Source of the DNA: an uncultured Pelagibacteraceae bacterium
GTDB taxonomy: Bacteria > Pseudomonadota > Alphaproteobacteria > Pelagibacterales > Pelagibacteraceae
Assembly (NCBI GenBank): GCA_902594705.1
Contig: CACJNI010000001.1
Span: 186,001 to 250,000 of the forward strand
Length of the DNA: 64,000 bases
Direction of reading: 5' to 3'
Within the stretch, counting starts at the first letter, position 1. Every line of letters begins with the position of its first letter. Position numbers and translations under genes: made by a program. This document shows positions 47,453 through 56,967 of this stretch, in pieces. A model generated the notes under the pieces. The model made no database searches, was not told the origin of the DNA, and worked only from the letters and a program-made list of their open reading frames with translations.

Positions 47453-48985
47453 TTATGCTTCTGGGAAAATTATTTCAATTCTTGCCCCTTTATCTTTATT
47501 ATTAGATGCGTTGATTTTGCCACCATGAATTTCAACTAAATTTTTGACAATATTTAATCCCAAACCCGAATGTTCTCCAAAGTTTTCAGGTCTATTACTA
47601 TAAAATCTATTAAATATCTTATTTGTATCCTTTTCACTAAATCCAGATCCCTGATCAACTACAACTAATTTAATTTTGTCATTCTTATCTTTTAATATTT
47701 CAACGGTAATTTCTTGATTACTTTCACTAAAAGAAATTGAGTTTTCTAATAAGTTTGCAATAATTTGTTCAATTCTATTTTCTATTCCTAAGATACTATA
47801 ATTTTTAATTCCATTAGATTTCAATTTAATTCCGATCGATTTTTTTGTTTCATATATACTATTAAAATCATCAACAACAGATTGAGCAATCTCCTTTAAA
47901 TTTAATTTTTGCATTTTCTCAGAGGAAATTGCAGCCTCATCCCTTAGCATTTGAGAGTAATCAGTTATTAATCTTTCAATCCTCTCTACGTCATGTGATA
48001 CTATATTAATTAATTTGTTTCTTTGAGATTTATCATTTGTTTCAGAAATTATCTCAGAGGCACTTTTTAGAGATGCCAAAGGATTTCTGATTTCATGCAA
48101 AAGGTCTGTTGAATAATTTTCTGCTGTAGTAATTCTTTTATTTAATTCATCAGTCATTTCATCAAGAGAATTTGATAATTTTCCTAATTCGTCATTTCTT
48201 TTTTTTATATTTCCAATATTGGTCTTTTCTTTACTTTTGTTTTTTATAATATTTGTATATTGAACCAAATTTTTAATTGGTTTTAAGAAGTATCTATTTA
48301 ATACATATGAAAAAATTAAAATTACTAATGCGACAAACAAAGCAGTTCTAATTATAAAATTTCTTCTTTCATCTATTGCTACTTTTATTTCATTGGCATT
48401 TTCAGTAATAGCTAAATAGCCTATTGTTTTGTTTTCACTAACTACATTTTTAACAGTTACTAATAAAAATTGATCATAGCTTTCTTTAGAATAAGTTAAT
48501 GGTTTTCCATAATCTGATGAATATGAATACTTTTTTAAATCTTCAAATATTTCTTTACTTTCAAAGCTTTTATTACTCTCTTTCAAATTCTTATTTTGAA
48601 TACTTTGATTATTTAAGTCACTCATTTCAATTATGTTTAGACTTTGTGAGAAAGCATTTGGATCTAAGTCTAGTGTATCTGTATCTCCTAATAGATTAAA
48701 TTCACTATCAAATATCTGTACTCTATCTATGCTTTGAAATAAAAATTTAGTGGAAAACAGAAACTCTCTAATATCTTCAGTTGAGAAATTTATTTTTAAA
48801 CGATCAATATTTTCTGTTGTATTATCAATAATTTTTATATGCGAAGCAGTTTTATTTTTAATGAGTGTAGGTTTTACCGTATTAAGGTAAAATAAAGTTA
48901 ATACACCTATCACTAAAAAAACAATAAAGTTGATAGCTAAGAATTTTTTTAAAATAGATTGATTATTAGATTTTGAAGTAGCCAT
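47453..48985 (-). CDS. chvG: ChvG-like sensor histidine kinase
   Basis: A 510-residue membrane sensor kinase. Two transmembrane segments (about residues 14-32 and 210-230) flank a periplasmic sensor region, followed by HAMP, HisKA with the phospho-His in HEIRNPLASL, and HATPase motifs NLLENSI, DQGSGF and SGLGLNIVK. In other alphaproteobacteria ChvG/ExoS responds to envelope or acid stress. The hprK and PTS genes that normally follow chvG are missing; ahcY comes next. Overlaps chvI by about 1 nt. Confidence 0.85.
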   Translation of the reverse strand: MATSKSNNQSILKKFLAINFIVFLVIGVLTLFYLNTVKPTLIKNKTASHIKIIDNTTENIDRLKINFSTEDIREFLFSTKFLFQSIDRVQIFDSEFNLLGDTDTLDLDPNAFSQSLNIIEMSDLNNQSIQNKNLKESNKSFESKEIFEDLKKYSYSSDYGKPLTYSKESYDQFLLVTVKNVVSENKTIGYLAITENANEIKVAIDERRNFIIRTALFVALVILIFSYVLNRYFLKPIKNLVQYTNIIKNKSKEKTNIGNIKKRNDELGKLSNSLDEMTDELNKRITTAENYSTDLLHEIRNPLASLKSASEIISETNDKSQRNKLINIVSHDVERIERLITDYSQMLRDEAAISSEKMQKLNLKEIAQSVVDDFNSIYETKKSIGIKLKSNGIKNYSILGIENRIEQIIANLLENSISFSESNQEITVEILKDKNDKIKLVVVDQGSGFSEKDTNKIFNRFYSNRPENFGEHSGLGLNIVKNLVEIHGGKINASNNKDKGARIEIIFPEA

Positions 48986-49683
48986 TATTTAACATTCCAA
49001 CGATAACCACTACCATATCTGGTTTCTATCGCTGAAAAGTTATTATCTACTTTTTTAAACTTTTTTCTAATCCTTTTTACGTGACTGTCTATTGTTCTAT
49101 CTTCAATATCTGTGTCTTCTCTATAAGCAACATCCATTAATTGAGATCTTTCTTTAATAATTCCAGGTCTTTTTGCTAATTCCTTTACAATTAAGAATTC
49201 TGTTGTTGTTAATTTATCTGGTAATTGCTTGCCATCCCATTCACACTCTAGCTGTGAAGGGTCAAGTTTTAATTTTCCATGTGAAATTATATTTCTATTA
49301 TCCTCTAAATTATTATCTTTTTTTCTAAGTTGGACACGAATTCTTTCAATAAGAACTTTAGTTGAAAAGCCACCAGATTTTTTTACAAAATCATCAGCCC
49401 CCAGTTTTAATCCTAGAAGCTCATCCACCTCTTCATCTTTTGAGGTTAAAAATATAACAGGCATAGATGTTTTTTTTCTCAATTTTTTTAACAATTCTTC
49501 TCCATCCATTCTCGGCATTTTAATATCAATGACTGCAAGGTCTGGGGGATTTCTTGATAAACCTATTAAGGCACTTTCTCCATCTAAATAGGTTTGAATA
49601 CTAAAACCTTCTTTCTCTAGAGCTATGCTTAAACTAGTTAATATATTTCTATCATCATCAACTAGGGCAATTGTTTGTTTCAT
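48985..49683 (-). CDS. chvI: ChvI-like OmpR-family response regulator
   Basis: A 232-residue response regulator. Receiver domain: Asp in VIDIKMPRMDG, Thr/Ser and Lys in FLTSKDEEV and FVKKSGG. The C-terminal winged helix carries LTTTEFLIVKEL and ends GSGYRW. I start at the ATG at 49683; the TTG at 49689 only adds two residues. ChvI is the partner of ChvG, and the two are translated together. Confidence 0.88.
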   Translation of the reverse strand: MKQTIALVDDDRNILTSLSIALEKEGFSIQTYLDGESALIGLSRNPPDLAVIDIKMPRMDGEELLKKLRKKTSMPVIFLTSKDEEVDELLGLKLGADDFVKKSGGFSTKVLIERIRVQLRKKDNNLEDNRNIISHGKLKLDPSQLECEWDGKQLPDKLTTTEFLIVKELAKRPGIIKERSQLMDVAYREDTDIEDRTIDSHVKRIRKKFKKVDNNFSAIETRYGSGYRWNVK

Positions 49684-49734
49684 GTTCAATTATAAAAATA
49701 CTAAAATGTTTAAAATTGGGCAATTAAATGTTTA

Positions 49735-52500
49735 TTAATGAAGCTCTCCCCAATTATCACCTATATTTATATCTACGGATAATGGTATTGAAAAAGAATG
49801 TAATTCACTATCTTTCACACTTGTCATAATATCTTTGATCTTCTTCGAAACAGATTTAGAACCATTATCACTTACCTCAAAAATCAATTCATCATGAATT
49901 TGAAGCAACATATTAAATTCATCAGTTTTTTTATTATCAAGCTCATCATTGATTCTAATCATAGCAAGTCGCATAATTTCTGATGCAGATCCTTGAATAG
50001 GTGCATTTATAGCTGCCCTTTCTTGAAAATTTCTAACATTAAAATTTTTGTCATTGATTCCAGGAATATGAGTTTTTCGACCAAAAATATTTCTTACATA
50101 TCCACTTTTTCTACAGAATTTAATTGTGTTATTCATGTATTCTTTAATTTCTGGGAATTTAATAAAATATGAATTTAGAAATTCTTCGGCTTCATTGTTT
50201 GATACACCAATTTGTTTGGCCAAACCGTATTGAGATATTCCATATATTATTCCAAAATTAATAGCTTTAGCTTTTCTCCTCATATCAGCATCAATTTTTT
50301 TTATGTCTGCACCAAAAACCTGGCTAGCAGTTAGTGAGTGAATATCCTCGTTATTTTTGAAAGCTTTTTTTAGTTCCTTTACATCAGCTAGATCTGCCAA
50401 AATTCTCATTTCGATCTGATTATAGTCTGCTGATATAAGTTTTTTATTTTTTTCTGATATGAAGGCCTTACGAATATCTTTGCCTTCCTCAGTTTTAATT
50501 GGAATATTTTGTAAATTTGGATCGCTAGATGCAAGTCTACCTGTTGTAGTTGCGGCTAACAGAAAAGATGTATGCACTCTTTTTGTATTGGGATTTAAAT
50601 GCTCTGGCAAAGAGTCTGAATATGTATTTTTCAATTTACTAGATTGCCTCCACTCTAAAACTAATTTAGGAAATTCATTCCCTTTGTAAGCTAAATCCTC
50701 TAGAACTGCTGCACCAGTTGCAAAACTCCCTTTTTTTGTCTTTTTTAGGGATGCAATTTTGAGGTCATTATACATTATTTCACCCAACTGCTTAGTTGAT
50801 GCAATATTAAATTTTTTTTTTGAGATTTTAAAAATTTGTTTTTCTAAATCTTGAAGTTTTTTTTCAAACTTAACAGATAATTTTTTAAGAAAATTATTAT
50901 CTAATTTTATGCCATTGATTTCCATTGATGCTAAAATTTTAATTAAAGGTTTTTCAAAAATTTCATAAATATTCAGTAATTTTTCTGATTTAAGCGATTT
51001 CAGAAATATTTTATATAAACGGTAAGTTATATCAGCATCTTCTGCCGCATAATCTTTTGCTATATTTATCTCTACTTGACTGAATTTAATTTCTTTTTTT
51101 CCGGATCCAACGAGATCTTTATATTTAATTGTTTTGTGACCAAGATGAATATCTGAAAGGGTATCCATATTATGTCTATTTTTCCCAGCATCTAAAACGT
51201 ATGACATCAACATTGTATCTTCCATGCTTTGAATATCTATGTCCCTTTTACGAAATATTATGTAATCGAATTTAATATTTTGCCCAATTTTTTTTAAACT
51301 TTTATCCTCTAAATATGGTTTTAAAATTCTTAAAACATCTTTTTCATTTAGATTATTTTTATCAATATGACCTGTTGGAATGTAACAAGCTTTACCTATT
51401 TTGCTAGAAATTGAGATACCAACTAAATTTGCCTGATGCGGGTCAATAGAATCTGTTTCAGTATCAATGGAAAATTCACCAGCTTCTTCAGCTTCTTGCA
51501 TCCAATATTTTATTTCAGATAAATTTTTTATCAAAACGTATTTATCTTTTGATATTTTAGATGTTTCTTTTTTGACTTCTATCTCATCACTAAATTTGGA
51601 TTGACCATACGTCGAAATTGCCGAACTCAATAACCTATTAAATTCCATTTCTCTCAAAAAATTGTATAACTTGTCTACGTCTACTTTTTTTAGAACAAAG
51701 TCAGTTAATTTGTCTTTCACCGGAACATCATTTTTTAATGTGACCAATTTTTTACTTACCAGAGCCTTATCTTTATTTTCTAAAAGTGTTTCTCTTCTTT
51801 TATTCTGTTTTATTTTATTTGCGTTTTTAAGGAGGTTTTCTAAATTTCCATATTCCTTAATTAATTCTGCTGCTGTTTTTACACCAATACCTGGAACGCC
51901 AGGTACATTGTCTGTACTATCCCCTGCTAGTGATTGAACATCAATTACTTTATCCGGACCAACCCCAAATTTATTGATTACATCGTCATTAGTTATAAAT
52001 TTATTCTTCATTGGATCGTATATACGAACCTTTTTTTTGAAAAGTTGCATTAAATCTTTGTCAGATGATACAATTGTAACCTTGGCACCTTCGTCTAATA
52101 TTTGCTCTACATAGGTGGCTATCAAATCATCAGCCTCGTAATTTAACATTTCTATAGAGGGTAAATTGAATGCTAATACTGACTTTCTAATATAATCGAA
52201 TTGTGGAATTAGATCATCGGGAGCATCAGACCTATTTCCTTTATAATCTGAATATATTTCGTTTCGAAAATTCTTTCTTGCAGAGTCAAAGATTACTGCA
52301 AAATGAGTTGGTTTTTCTAAATTTTCGCTAGATTTAGAGTCCTCTAATAATTTAAACAGCATGTTACAAAATCCACTTACTGCTCCTACTGGCAAACCAT
52401 CGCTTTTTCGTGTTAATGGTGGTAATGCATAATAGGCTCTAAATATGTATCCGGACCCATCAATAAGATAGAAATGATCTGTTTTTTTAATTTTACCCAT
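49735..52500 (-). CDS. polA: DNA polymerase I
   Basis: A 921-residue repair and Okazaki-fragment polymerase. Order: 5'-nuclease (1 to about 290, with YIFRAYYALPPLTRKSDG-like start and GVPGIGVKTAAELI), 3'-5' proofreading domain with intact EFSIDTETDS, and polymerase motifs ISADYNQIEMRI (A), KAKAINFGIIYG (B) and LLQIHDELIFEV (C). All three activities appear intact. Monocistronic, with a strong promoter at 52526-52554. Confidence 0.97.
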   Translation of the reverse strand: MGKIKKTDHFYLIDGSGYIFRAYYALPPLTRKSDGLPVGAVSGFCNMLFKLLEDSKSSENLEKPTHFAVIFDSARKNFRNEIYSDYKGNRSDAPDDLIPQFDYIRKSVLAFNLPSIEMLNYEADDLIATYVEQILDEGAKVTIVSSDKDLMQLFKKKVRIYDPMKNKFITNDDVINKFGVGPDKVIDVQSLAGDSTDNVPGVPGIGVKTAAELIKEYGNLENLLKNANKIKQNKRRETLLENKDKALVSKKLVTLKNDVPVKDKLTDFVLKKVDVDKLYNFLREMEFNRLLSSAISTYGQSKFSDEIEVKKETSKISKDKYVLIKNLSEIKYWMQEAEEAGEFSIDTETDSIDPHQANLVGISISSKIGKACYIPTGHIDKNNLNEKDVLRILKPYLEDKSLKKIGQNIKFDYIIFRKRDIDIQSMEDTMLMSYVLDAGKNRHNMDTLSDIHLGHKTIKYKDLVGSGKKEIKFSQVEINIAKDYAAEDADITYRLYKIFLKSLKSEKLLNIYEIFEKPLIKILASMEINGIKLDNNFLKKLSVKFEKKLQDLEKQIFKISKKKFNIASTKQLGEIMYNDLKIASLKKTKKGSFATGAAVLEDLAYKGNEFPKLVLEWRQSSKLKNTYSDSLPEHLNPNTKRVHTSFLLAATTTGRLASSDPNLQNIPIKTEEGKDIRKAFISEKNKKLISADYNQIEMRILADLADVKELKKAFKNNEDIHSLTASQVFGADIKKIDADMRRKAKAINFGIIYGISQYGLAKQIGVSNNEAEEFLNSYFIKFPEIKEYMNNTIKFCRKSGYVRNIFGRKTHIPGINDKNFNVRNFQERAAINAPIQGSASEIMRLAMIRINDELDNKKTDEFNMLLQIHDELIFEVSDNGSKSVSKKIKDIMTSVKDSELHSFSIPLSVDINIGDNWGELH

Positions 52501-52525
52501 AATTTAATTTATAATAAATTGACGT

Positions 52526-52554
52526 ATTATAGTAAGAATAAAACATCCTGTTAA
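52526..52554 (-). promoter_or_regulatory. sigma70-type promoter of polA
   Basis: On the minus strand TTAACA (52549-52554) and TATAAT (52526-52531) are separated by exactly 17 nt. The predicted transcript start is about 20 nt upstream of the polA ATG. This is the best housekeeping-type promoter seen in the window. Confidence 0.7.
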
Positions 52555-52600
52555 TAAATATTAGTGGATTAAACTTTATTAAAATAGTAATTTAAAGCTA

Positions 52601-53152
52601 ATGGAATTAGTAAATTCAATTTCTAATAATAAAATAATTAAAATCATAATATTTGCATTAATAGGTTCTATTTTATTGACAATATCTGCAAAAATTAAAA
52701 TACCTTTTTATCCGGTTCCTATGACTATGCAAACATTTATAGTTTTGTTTTTAGGAATTTCCTTTGGATATAAAGTTGGAGTACTTTCGGTAGTTTTTTA
52801 TTTGATAGAAGGAATTATGGGATTGCCGGTATTTTCTAACTCACCAGAGAAAGGAATAGGATTAGCTTATTTTATTGGTCCCACAATGGGATATTTAATA
52901 GGTTTTATATTTGCATGTCTGATAGCAGGCATATTTACATACGATAAAAACCATATATTAAATTTTTTAAAAATTATAATTGCAACATCAGTAATATATA
53001 TTTTGGGTATTTTGTGGCTTGGAAATTTAATCGGTTGGGATAAACCAATATTAGAATTTGGTGTTTACCCATTTCTTTATGCTGAATTATTTAAGATATT
53101 ATTACTAACAGTTTTAGTTAATAAAATTATTAAACTTAGAAAATATATTTAG
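52601..53152 (+). CDS. bioY: biotin transporter BioY
   Basis: A 183-residue membrane S-component of biotin ECF transporters, with six hydrophobic segments. KIKIPFYPVPMTMQTFIVLFLG is the substrate-binding first loop (typical VPMTLQT), and GPTMGYLIGFI is the second family motif. No EcfA/EcfT genes lie nearby; solitary BioY can transport biotin alone or share an energising module. Fits a biotin-auxotroph lifestyle as is common for SAR11. Confidence 0.93.
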   Translation: MELVNSISNNKIIKIIIFALIGSILLTISAKIKIPFYPVPMTMQTFIVLFLGISFGYKVGVLSVVFYLIEGIMGLPVFSNSPEKGIGLAYFIGPTMGYLIGFIFACLIAGIFTYDKNHILNFLKIIIATSVIYILGILWLGNLIGWDKPILEFGVYPFLYAELFKILLLTVLVNKIIKLRKYI

Positions 53153-53154
53153 AA

Positions 53155-53718
53155 TTATCTTGGAGATCTTTTTGATAGAATTCTTTGAAGTGTTCTTCGA
53201 TGCATTTTAAGTCTTCTTGCAGTTTCAGATACATTTCTGTTACATAGCTCAAAGACTCTGTGAATATGTTCCCATTTTACTCTATCAGCGGACATTGGAT
53301 TTTCTGGTGGAGCAGCTTTTTTATTTGGATCAGCTAAAAGTGCTTTTTCTACGTCATCTGCATCTGCTGGTTTGGCTAGATAATCAATTGCACCCTCTTT
53401 AATGGCTGCAACTGCAGTTGGTATATTTCCATAACCAGTAAGCATCACTATTCTACTCTCTGAGTTATTTTTCTGGATTTCTTTTACAACTTCTAGTCCG
53501 TTTCCATCATTTAGTCTCAAATCGACAACTGCGAAAGCAGGTTTTTTTGATTTCACAGACTCAATTCCAATTTTTACACCCTCTGCTTGTGAAACAGAAA
53601 AGCCCTTTTTCTCCATTGCTCGAGCTAGTCTTTCTCTAAAAGGGTTATCATCATCTACTATAAGTAGAGATTTGTCCTCAAATTCTGTTATTTTTTTTAA
53701 TACTTCTGCTTCTGGCAT
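53155..53718 (-). CDS. regA: RegA/PrrA/ActR-type response regulator
   Basis: A 187-residue response regulator. Receiver Asp in VVDLRLNDGNG, Thr in VMLTGYGNI, Lys in YLAKPADADD; the C-terminal Fis-like helix-turn-helix reads VSETARRLKMHRRTLQRIL. This is the global redox regulator controlling respiration, CO2/N2 fixation and other energy pathways in alphaproteobacteria. Its cognate kinase RegB is not next to it. It is divergent from the polyamine operon. Confidence 0.93.
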   Translation of the reverse strand: MPEAEVLKKITEFEDKSLLIVDDDNPFRERLARAMEKKGFSVSQAEGVKIGIESVKSKKPAFAVVDLRLNDGNGLEVVKEIQKNNSESRIVMLTGYGNIPTAVAAIKEGAIDYLAKPADADDVEKALLADPNKKAAPPENPMSADRVKWEHIHRVFELCNRNVSETARRLKMHRRTLQRILSKRSPR

Positions 53719-53813
53719 GGACCTTATATGGAAACATTCTAAATTATTTCAAGGGTACATTTTTACTTTACATTGGCTCATTTTCAGCATAAATGCTCGT
53801 TTTATATAAACTT

Positions 53814-53839
53814 GCATAGCAGTTATGCCGGTTTTTTTT
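53814..53839 (+). promoter_or_regulatory. hairpin and T-run in leader of the polyamine operon
   Basis: GCATA (53814-53818) pairs with TATGC (53824-53828), loop GCAGT, followed closely by eight T (53832-53839). The element sits 25-50 nt before the decarboxylase ATG and resembles an attenuator. A second short AGCAT/ATGCT inverted repeat is at 53786-53797. Ornithine decarboxylase genes of alphaproteobacteria are known to carry the speF leader RNA, which this may be a reduced form of. Confidence 0.35.
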
Positions 53840-53863
53840 GTTAAATTTTTTTTGGAGCTTTAA
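53825..53863 (+). other. possible leader peptide ORF ending at the decarboxylase ATG
   Basis: ATG at 53825 lies in the 3' arm of the hairpin and opens a 12-codon frame (MPVFFVKFFLEL) whose TAA directly abuts the decarboxylase ATG. An 8-codon frame (53793-53819) ends in the 5' arm. Neither has a clear Shine-Dalgarno. Could be chance. Confidence 0.25.
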
Positions 53864-55042
53864 ATGCAAAAATTTAAATCAGTTGATAAATTGGTAAATC
53901 AACTGAAACCAACAGAACCTGTTTATTGTATTAGAAGAGATTCTATAAACATAGCTTCTAAATTTTTTCAGAATAAATTTCCTGGTAAAATCCTATATGC
54001 AGTTAAAACTAACCCGCATCCATTAGTATTAAAAACTATCGTGGAAAGTGGAATTAATGATTTTGATATCGCTTCAATTAAAGAAGTTGAGGCAATTAGA
54101 AGTGTTAGCCCAGATGCAAAATGCTCCTACATGCATACTGTAAAAAGCAAGGAAAGTATAAACGAAGCATATTTCAAATATAATATTAAGACTTTTTCAA
54201 TAGATACAAAAGATGAATTAATAAAAATTCTTAATAGTACTAATCAAGCTAAGGATTTAGAGTTATTTGTGAGAGTTGCAGTTTCTAATGAACACGCAGA
54301 AATAGATTTATCTAAAAAATTTGGCGCACAAACTTCTGAAGCAATAGGGCTTTATAGATTAACAAAACAGTATGCAAAAAAAATAGGATTAAGTTTTCAT
54401 GTGGGTTCGCAATGTATGCATCCAATATCCTATTCAAAAGGGATTAATGAAATTAAATATATAATAAAAAAAACAAAAATAGTTCCAGATGTTATAAATA
54501 TAGGTGGAGGATTTCCAACAATCTATCCTGACTTAGTTCCTCAATCATTAGACTCTTATTTTGAGGAAATAAAAAATTCATTAAATAAATTAAAATTAGA
54601 AAAAAAACCAGAAATTATATGTGAGCCAGGTCGAGCAATTGTTGCAGAAAGTGGTTCGACAATTGTGAGAGTAAACTTAAGAAAAAAACAAAAGCTATAT
54701 ATCAATGATGGAACATACGGAACTTTATTTGATGCAGGTGTGCCTAATATAGTTTATCCATCAAGGATAATTACAAGTGGAAGAATTATATCAAAAAAAT
54801 TGACTTCATTTGATTTTTATGGACCAACATGTGATAGCATGGATTATATGAAGGGACCTTTTATTCTACCTAATAATATTAAAGAAGGTGATTACATTGA
54901 ATTAGGTCAATTAGGAGCATACGGATTGACATTTAGAACTCAATTTAATGGATATTATTCTGATAGTATTTACGAAGTATGTGATGATCCAATAATGACG
55001 ATGTATGACAAAGAAACAAATAAAGAGTTTCTTGTTGCATAA
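53864..55042 (+). CDS. fold-III PLP decarboxylase, ornithine (or lysine/arginine) decarboxylase-like
   Basis: A 392-residue alanine-racemase-fold decarboxylase. PLP-binding Lys is in GKILYAVKTNPHP near residue 45; HVGSQCMHP, GGGFPTIYP, CEPGRAIVAESG (phosphate binding) and YGPTCDSMD (active-site Cys/Asp) follow. All residues for a eukaryotic-type ornithine decarboxylase are present, so it likely makes putrescine from ornithine; lysine or arginine are alternatives. It heads a four-gene operon, with a GGAG ribosome binding site. A structured leader precedes it. Confidence 0.88.
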   Translation: MQKFKSVDKLVNQLKPTEPVYCIRRDSINIASKFFQNKFPGKILYAVKTNPHPLVLKTIVESGINDFDIASIKEVEAIRSVSPDAKCSYMHTVKSKESINEAYFKYNIKTFSIDTKDELIKILNSTNQAKDLELFVRVAVSNEHAEIDLSKKFGAQTSEAIGLYRLTKQYAKKIGLSFHVGSQCMHPISYSKGINEIKYIIKKTKIVPDVINIGGGFPTIYPDLVPQSLDSYFEEIKNSLNKLKLEKKPEIICEPGRAIVAESGSTIVRVNLRKKQKLYINDGTYGTLFDAGVPNIVYPSRIITSGRIISKKLTSFDFYGPTCDSMDYMKGPFILPNNIKEGDYIELGQLGAYGLTFRTQFNGYYSDSIYEVCDDPIMTMYDKETNKEFLVA

Positions 55043-56082
55043 TGTCAGATACAAAAAATCTTAATCATAACAGAAAAAAAGACTTTTTAAGTAAAGAAGT
55101 TGAGCATATTGATATTACATCTTTTGACTCTAGAAAAATTATATCTTCTATGGAAAAAATGTCTTTTGTTTCAAGAGAAACTGCTAATGCATCCAAGATA
55201 TATAATGAAATGCTTAAAGATAAAGATTGTACAATATTCTTAACTCTTGCAGGGTCTACTTCTGCCGCTGGATGTATGCATATTTATAGAGATATGGTTA
55301 AATACAACATGGTAGATGCAATTGTAGCAACTGGAGCATCTATAATAGATATGGATTTTTTTGAAGCGCTTGGATTTAAACATTACCAGGGATCACAATA
55401 TCAAAATGATAATGAACTTAGAGACAATTATATAGATAGGATTTATGATACTTACATCGATGAAGAGGAGCTCCAGGTTTGTGATAAAACAATAGGAGAA
55501 ATAGCAGATAAACTTGAGCCGAAGTCTTACACATCGAGAGAATTTATTAAAGAGATTGGTAAATATCTAAAAACTAATTCTAAAAAGAAAGGTTCTTTAA
55601 TTGAAACAGCTTTTGATAACGATGTACCTATATTCTGTCCCGCATTTACAGACTCAAGTGCAGGTTTTGGATTAGTCATGCATCAAGAAAGAAATCCAAA
55701 AAATCATATTACAATAGACTCAATTAGAGAATTTAGAGAATTAACAGAGATTAAAATTAAATCTAAAGGGTCGGGATTATTCATGATTGGTGGTGGAGTT
55801 CCTAAAAACTTTATACAAGATACGGTAATTTGTGCTGAACTGTTGGGAAAAAATGTAGATATGCACAAATACGCAATACAAATTACTGTTGCTGACTCAA
55901 GAGATGGGGCTTGCAGTAGTTCGACATTAAAAGAAGCAAGTTCATGGGGTAAGGTTGATACTACCAAAGAACAAATGGTATTTGCTGAAGCTACCAGTGT
56001 TTTACCATTAATAGCAAGTGACGCCTATCATACTGGAGAATGGAAAAATAGAGACAGAAAAAACTTTTCCAAAATATTTTGA
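55042..56082 (+). CDS. deoxyhypusine-synthase-like protein (probable homospermidine synthase)
   Basis: A 346-residue protein of the deoxyhypusine synthase family (NAD-dependent aminobutyl transfer from spermidine). TLAGSTSAAG resembles the NAD-binding loop, and KEASSWGKVD keeps the Lys that forms the enzyme-intermediate imine in eukaryotic DHS. Bacteria have no eIF5A, so the acceptor must be another amine, most probably putrescine (giving homospermidine). The gene overlaps the decarboxylase by 1 nt and is followed by aguB and aguA, which make putrescine. Confidence 0.82.
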   Translation: MSDTKNLNHNRKKDFLSKEVEHIDITSFDSRKIISSMEKMSFVSRETANASKIYNEMLKDKDCTIFLTLAGSTSAAGCMHIYRDMVKYNMVDAIVATGASIIDMDFFEALGFKHYQGSQYQNDNELRDNYIDRIYDTYIDEEELQVCDKTIGEIADKLEPKSYTSREFIKEIGKYLKTNSKKKGSLIETAFDNDVPIFCPAFTDSSAGFGLVMHQERNPKNHITIDSIREFRELTEIKIKSKGSGLFMIGGGVPKNFIQDTVICAELLGKNVDMHKYAIQITVADSRDGACSSSTLKEASSWGKVDTTKEQMVFAEATSVLPLIASDAYHTGEWKNRDRKNFSKIF

Positions 56083-56085
56083 TAG

Positions 56086-56967
56086 ATGATCAAAAAAGTA
56101 AAAATTGGAATTATTCAAAGTAAAATTTCAGATAATGTTCAAAAAAATATAAATTCAGCTATTAAAAATATAAAAAAAGCAGCATCAAAAAAAGCTAAAA
56201 TAATTTGTGTACCAGAACTATTTTTATCAAATTATTTTTGTCAAACAGAAAGTCATTCCAACTTTAAGTTATCGGAAAAAATACCTGGCAGAACTACAAA
56301 AATATTTTGTGAATTAGCCAAAGATTTACAAATAGTATTAATGATTTCATTATTTGAAAAAAAAACACATGGCTTCTATCATAATACTAGTATCGTTATT
56401 AGCGAGAAAGGTAAAATTTTATCTAAATATAGAAAAATGCATATACCAGATGATCCTGGTTATTATGAAAAATTTTATTTTACTCCTGGAGATTTAGGTT
56501 TTAAATCTGTTAAAACAAAATTTGGTAAAATTGGACCTTTAATTTGTTGGGATCAATGGTTTCCGGAAGCTGCAAGATTGACTGCACTTAAAGGTGCACA
56601 AATAATTTTTTACCCTACTGCTATTGGATGGCATCCTAAAGAGAAAAAAAAATTTGGAAAATCTCAACTAGACTCTTGGATAACAATGCAAAAATCTCAC
56701 GCAATCGCAAATGGTACTTATGTGGTTGCTATAAATAGAGTTGGAACAGAAAAAAAAGGTAAGAAGAAAATAGAATTCTGGGGAAACTCAATGATCATAG
56801 ATCCTAGTGGGCAAATAATTGGAAAACTTGGGAATAAAAAAGAAGAAATTTTAATTCGTGAAATAAACTATAAAAAAATTGATTCAGCTAGAGAGCATTG
56901 GCCTTTTTTAAGAGATAGAAGAATCGATTTTTATAAAGGCATACTAAAAAATCCTACAGATGAATGA
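56086..56967 (+). CDS. aguB: N-carbamoylputrescine amidase
   Basis: A 293-residue nitrilase-superfamily amidohydrolase. Catalytic Glu in VPELFLSNYF, Lys in KYRKMHIPDD, and Cys in PLICWDQWFPEAARL form the triad. With YYEKFYFTPGD and the C-terminal WPFLRDRRID this matches AguB well. It converts N-carbamoylputrescine to putrescine, CO2 and ammonia. It starts 4 nt after the DHS-like gene and overlaps aguA by 8 nt. Confidence 0.93.
   Translation: MIKKVKIGIIQSKISDNVQKNINSAIKNIKKAASKKAKIICVPELFLSNYFCQTESHSNFKLSEKIPGRTTKIFCELAKDLQIVLMISLFEKKTHGFYHNTSIVISEKGKILSKYRKMHIPDDPGYYEKFYFTPGDLGFKSVKTKFGKIGPLICWDQWFPEAARLTALKGAQIIFYPTAIGWHPKEKKKFGKSQLDSWITMQKSHAIANGTYVVAINRVGTEKKGKKKIEFWGNSMIIDPSGQIIGKLGNKKEEILIREINYKKIDSAREHWPFLRDRRIDFYKGILKNPTDE

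Noticed and set aside
47453-49683. PhoR/PhoB assignment for the two-component pair
   Set aside because: Synteny with ahcY and the extended periplasmic sensor fit ChvG/ChvI better, and no pst or phoU genes are nearby.
55042-56082. True deoxyhypusine synthase for eIF5A
   Set aside because: Bacteria lack eIF5A; the operon context and family knowledge favour polyamine transfer.
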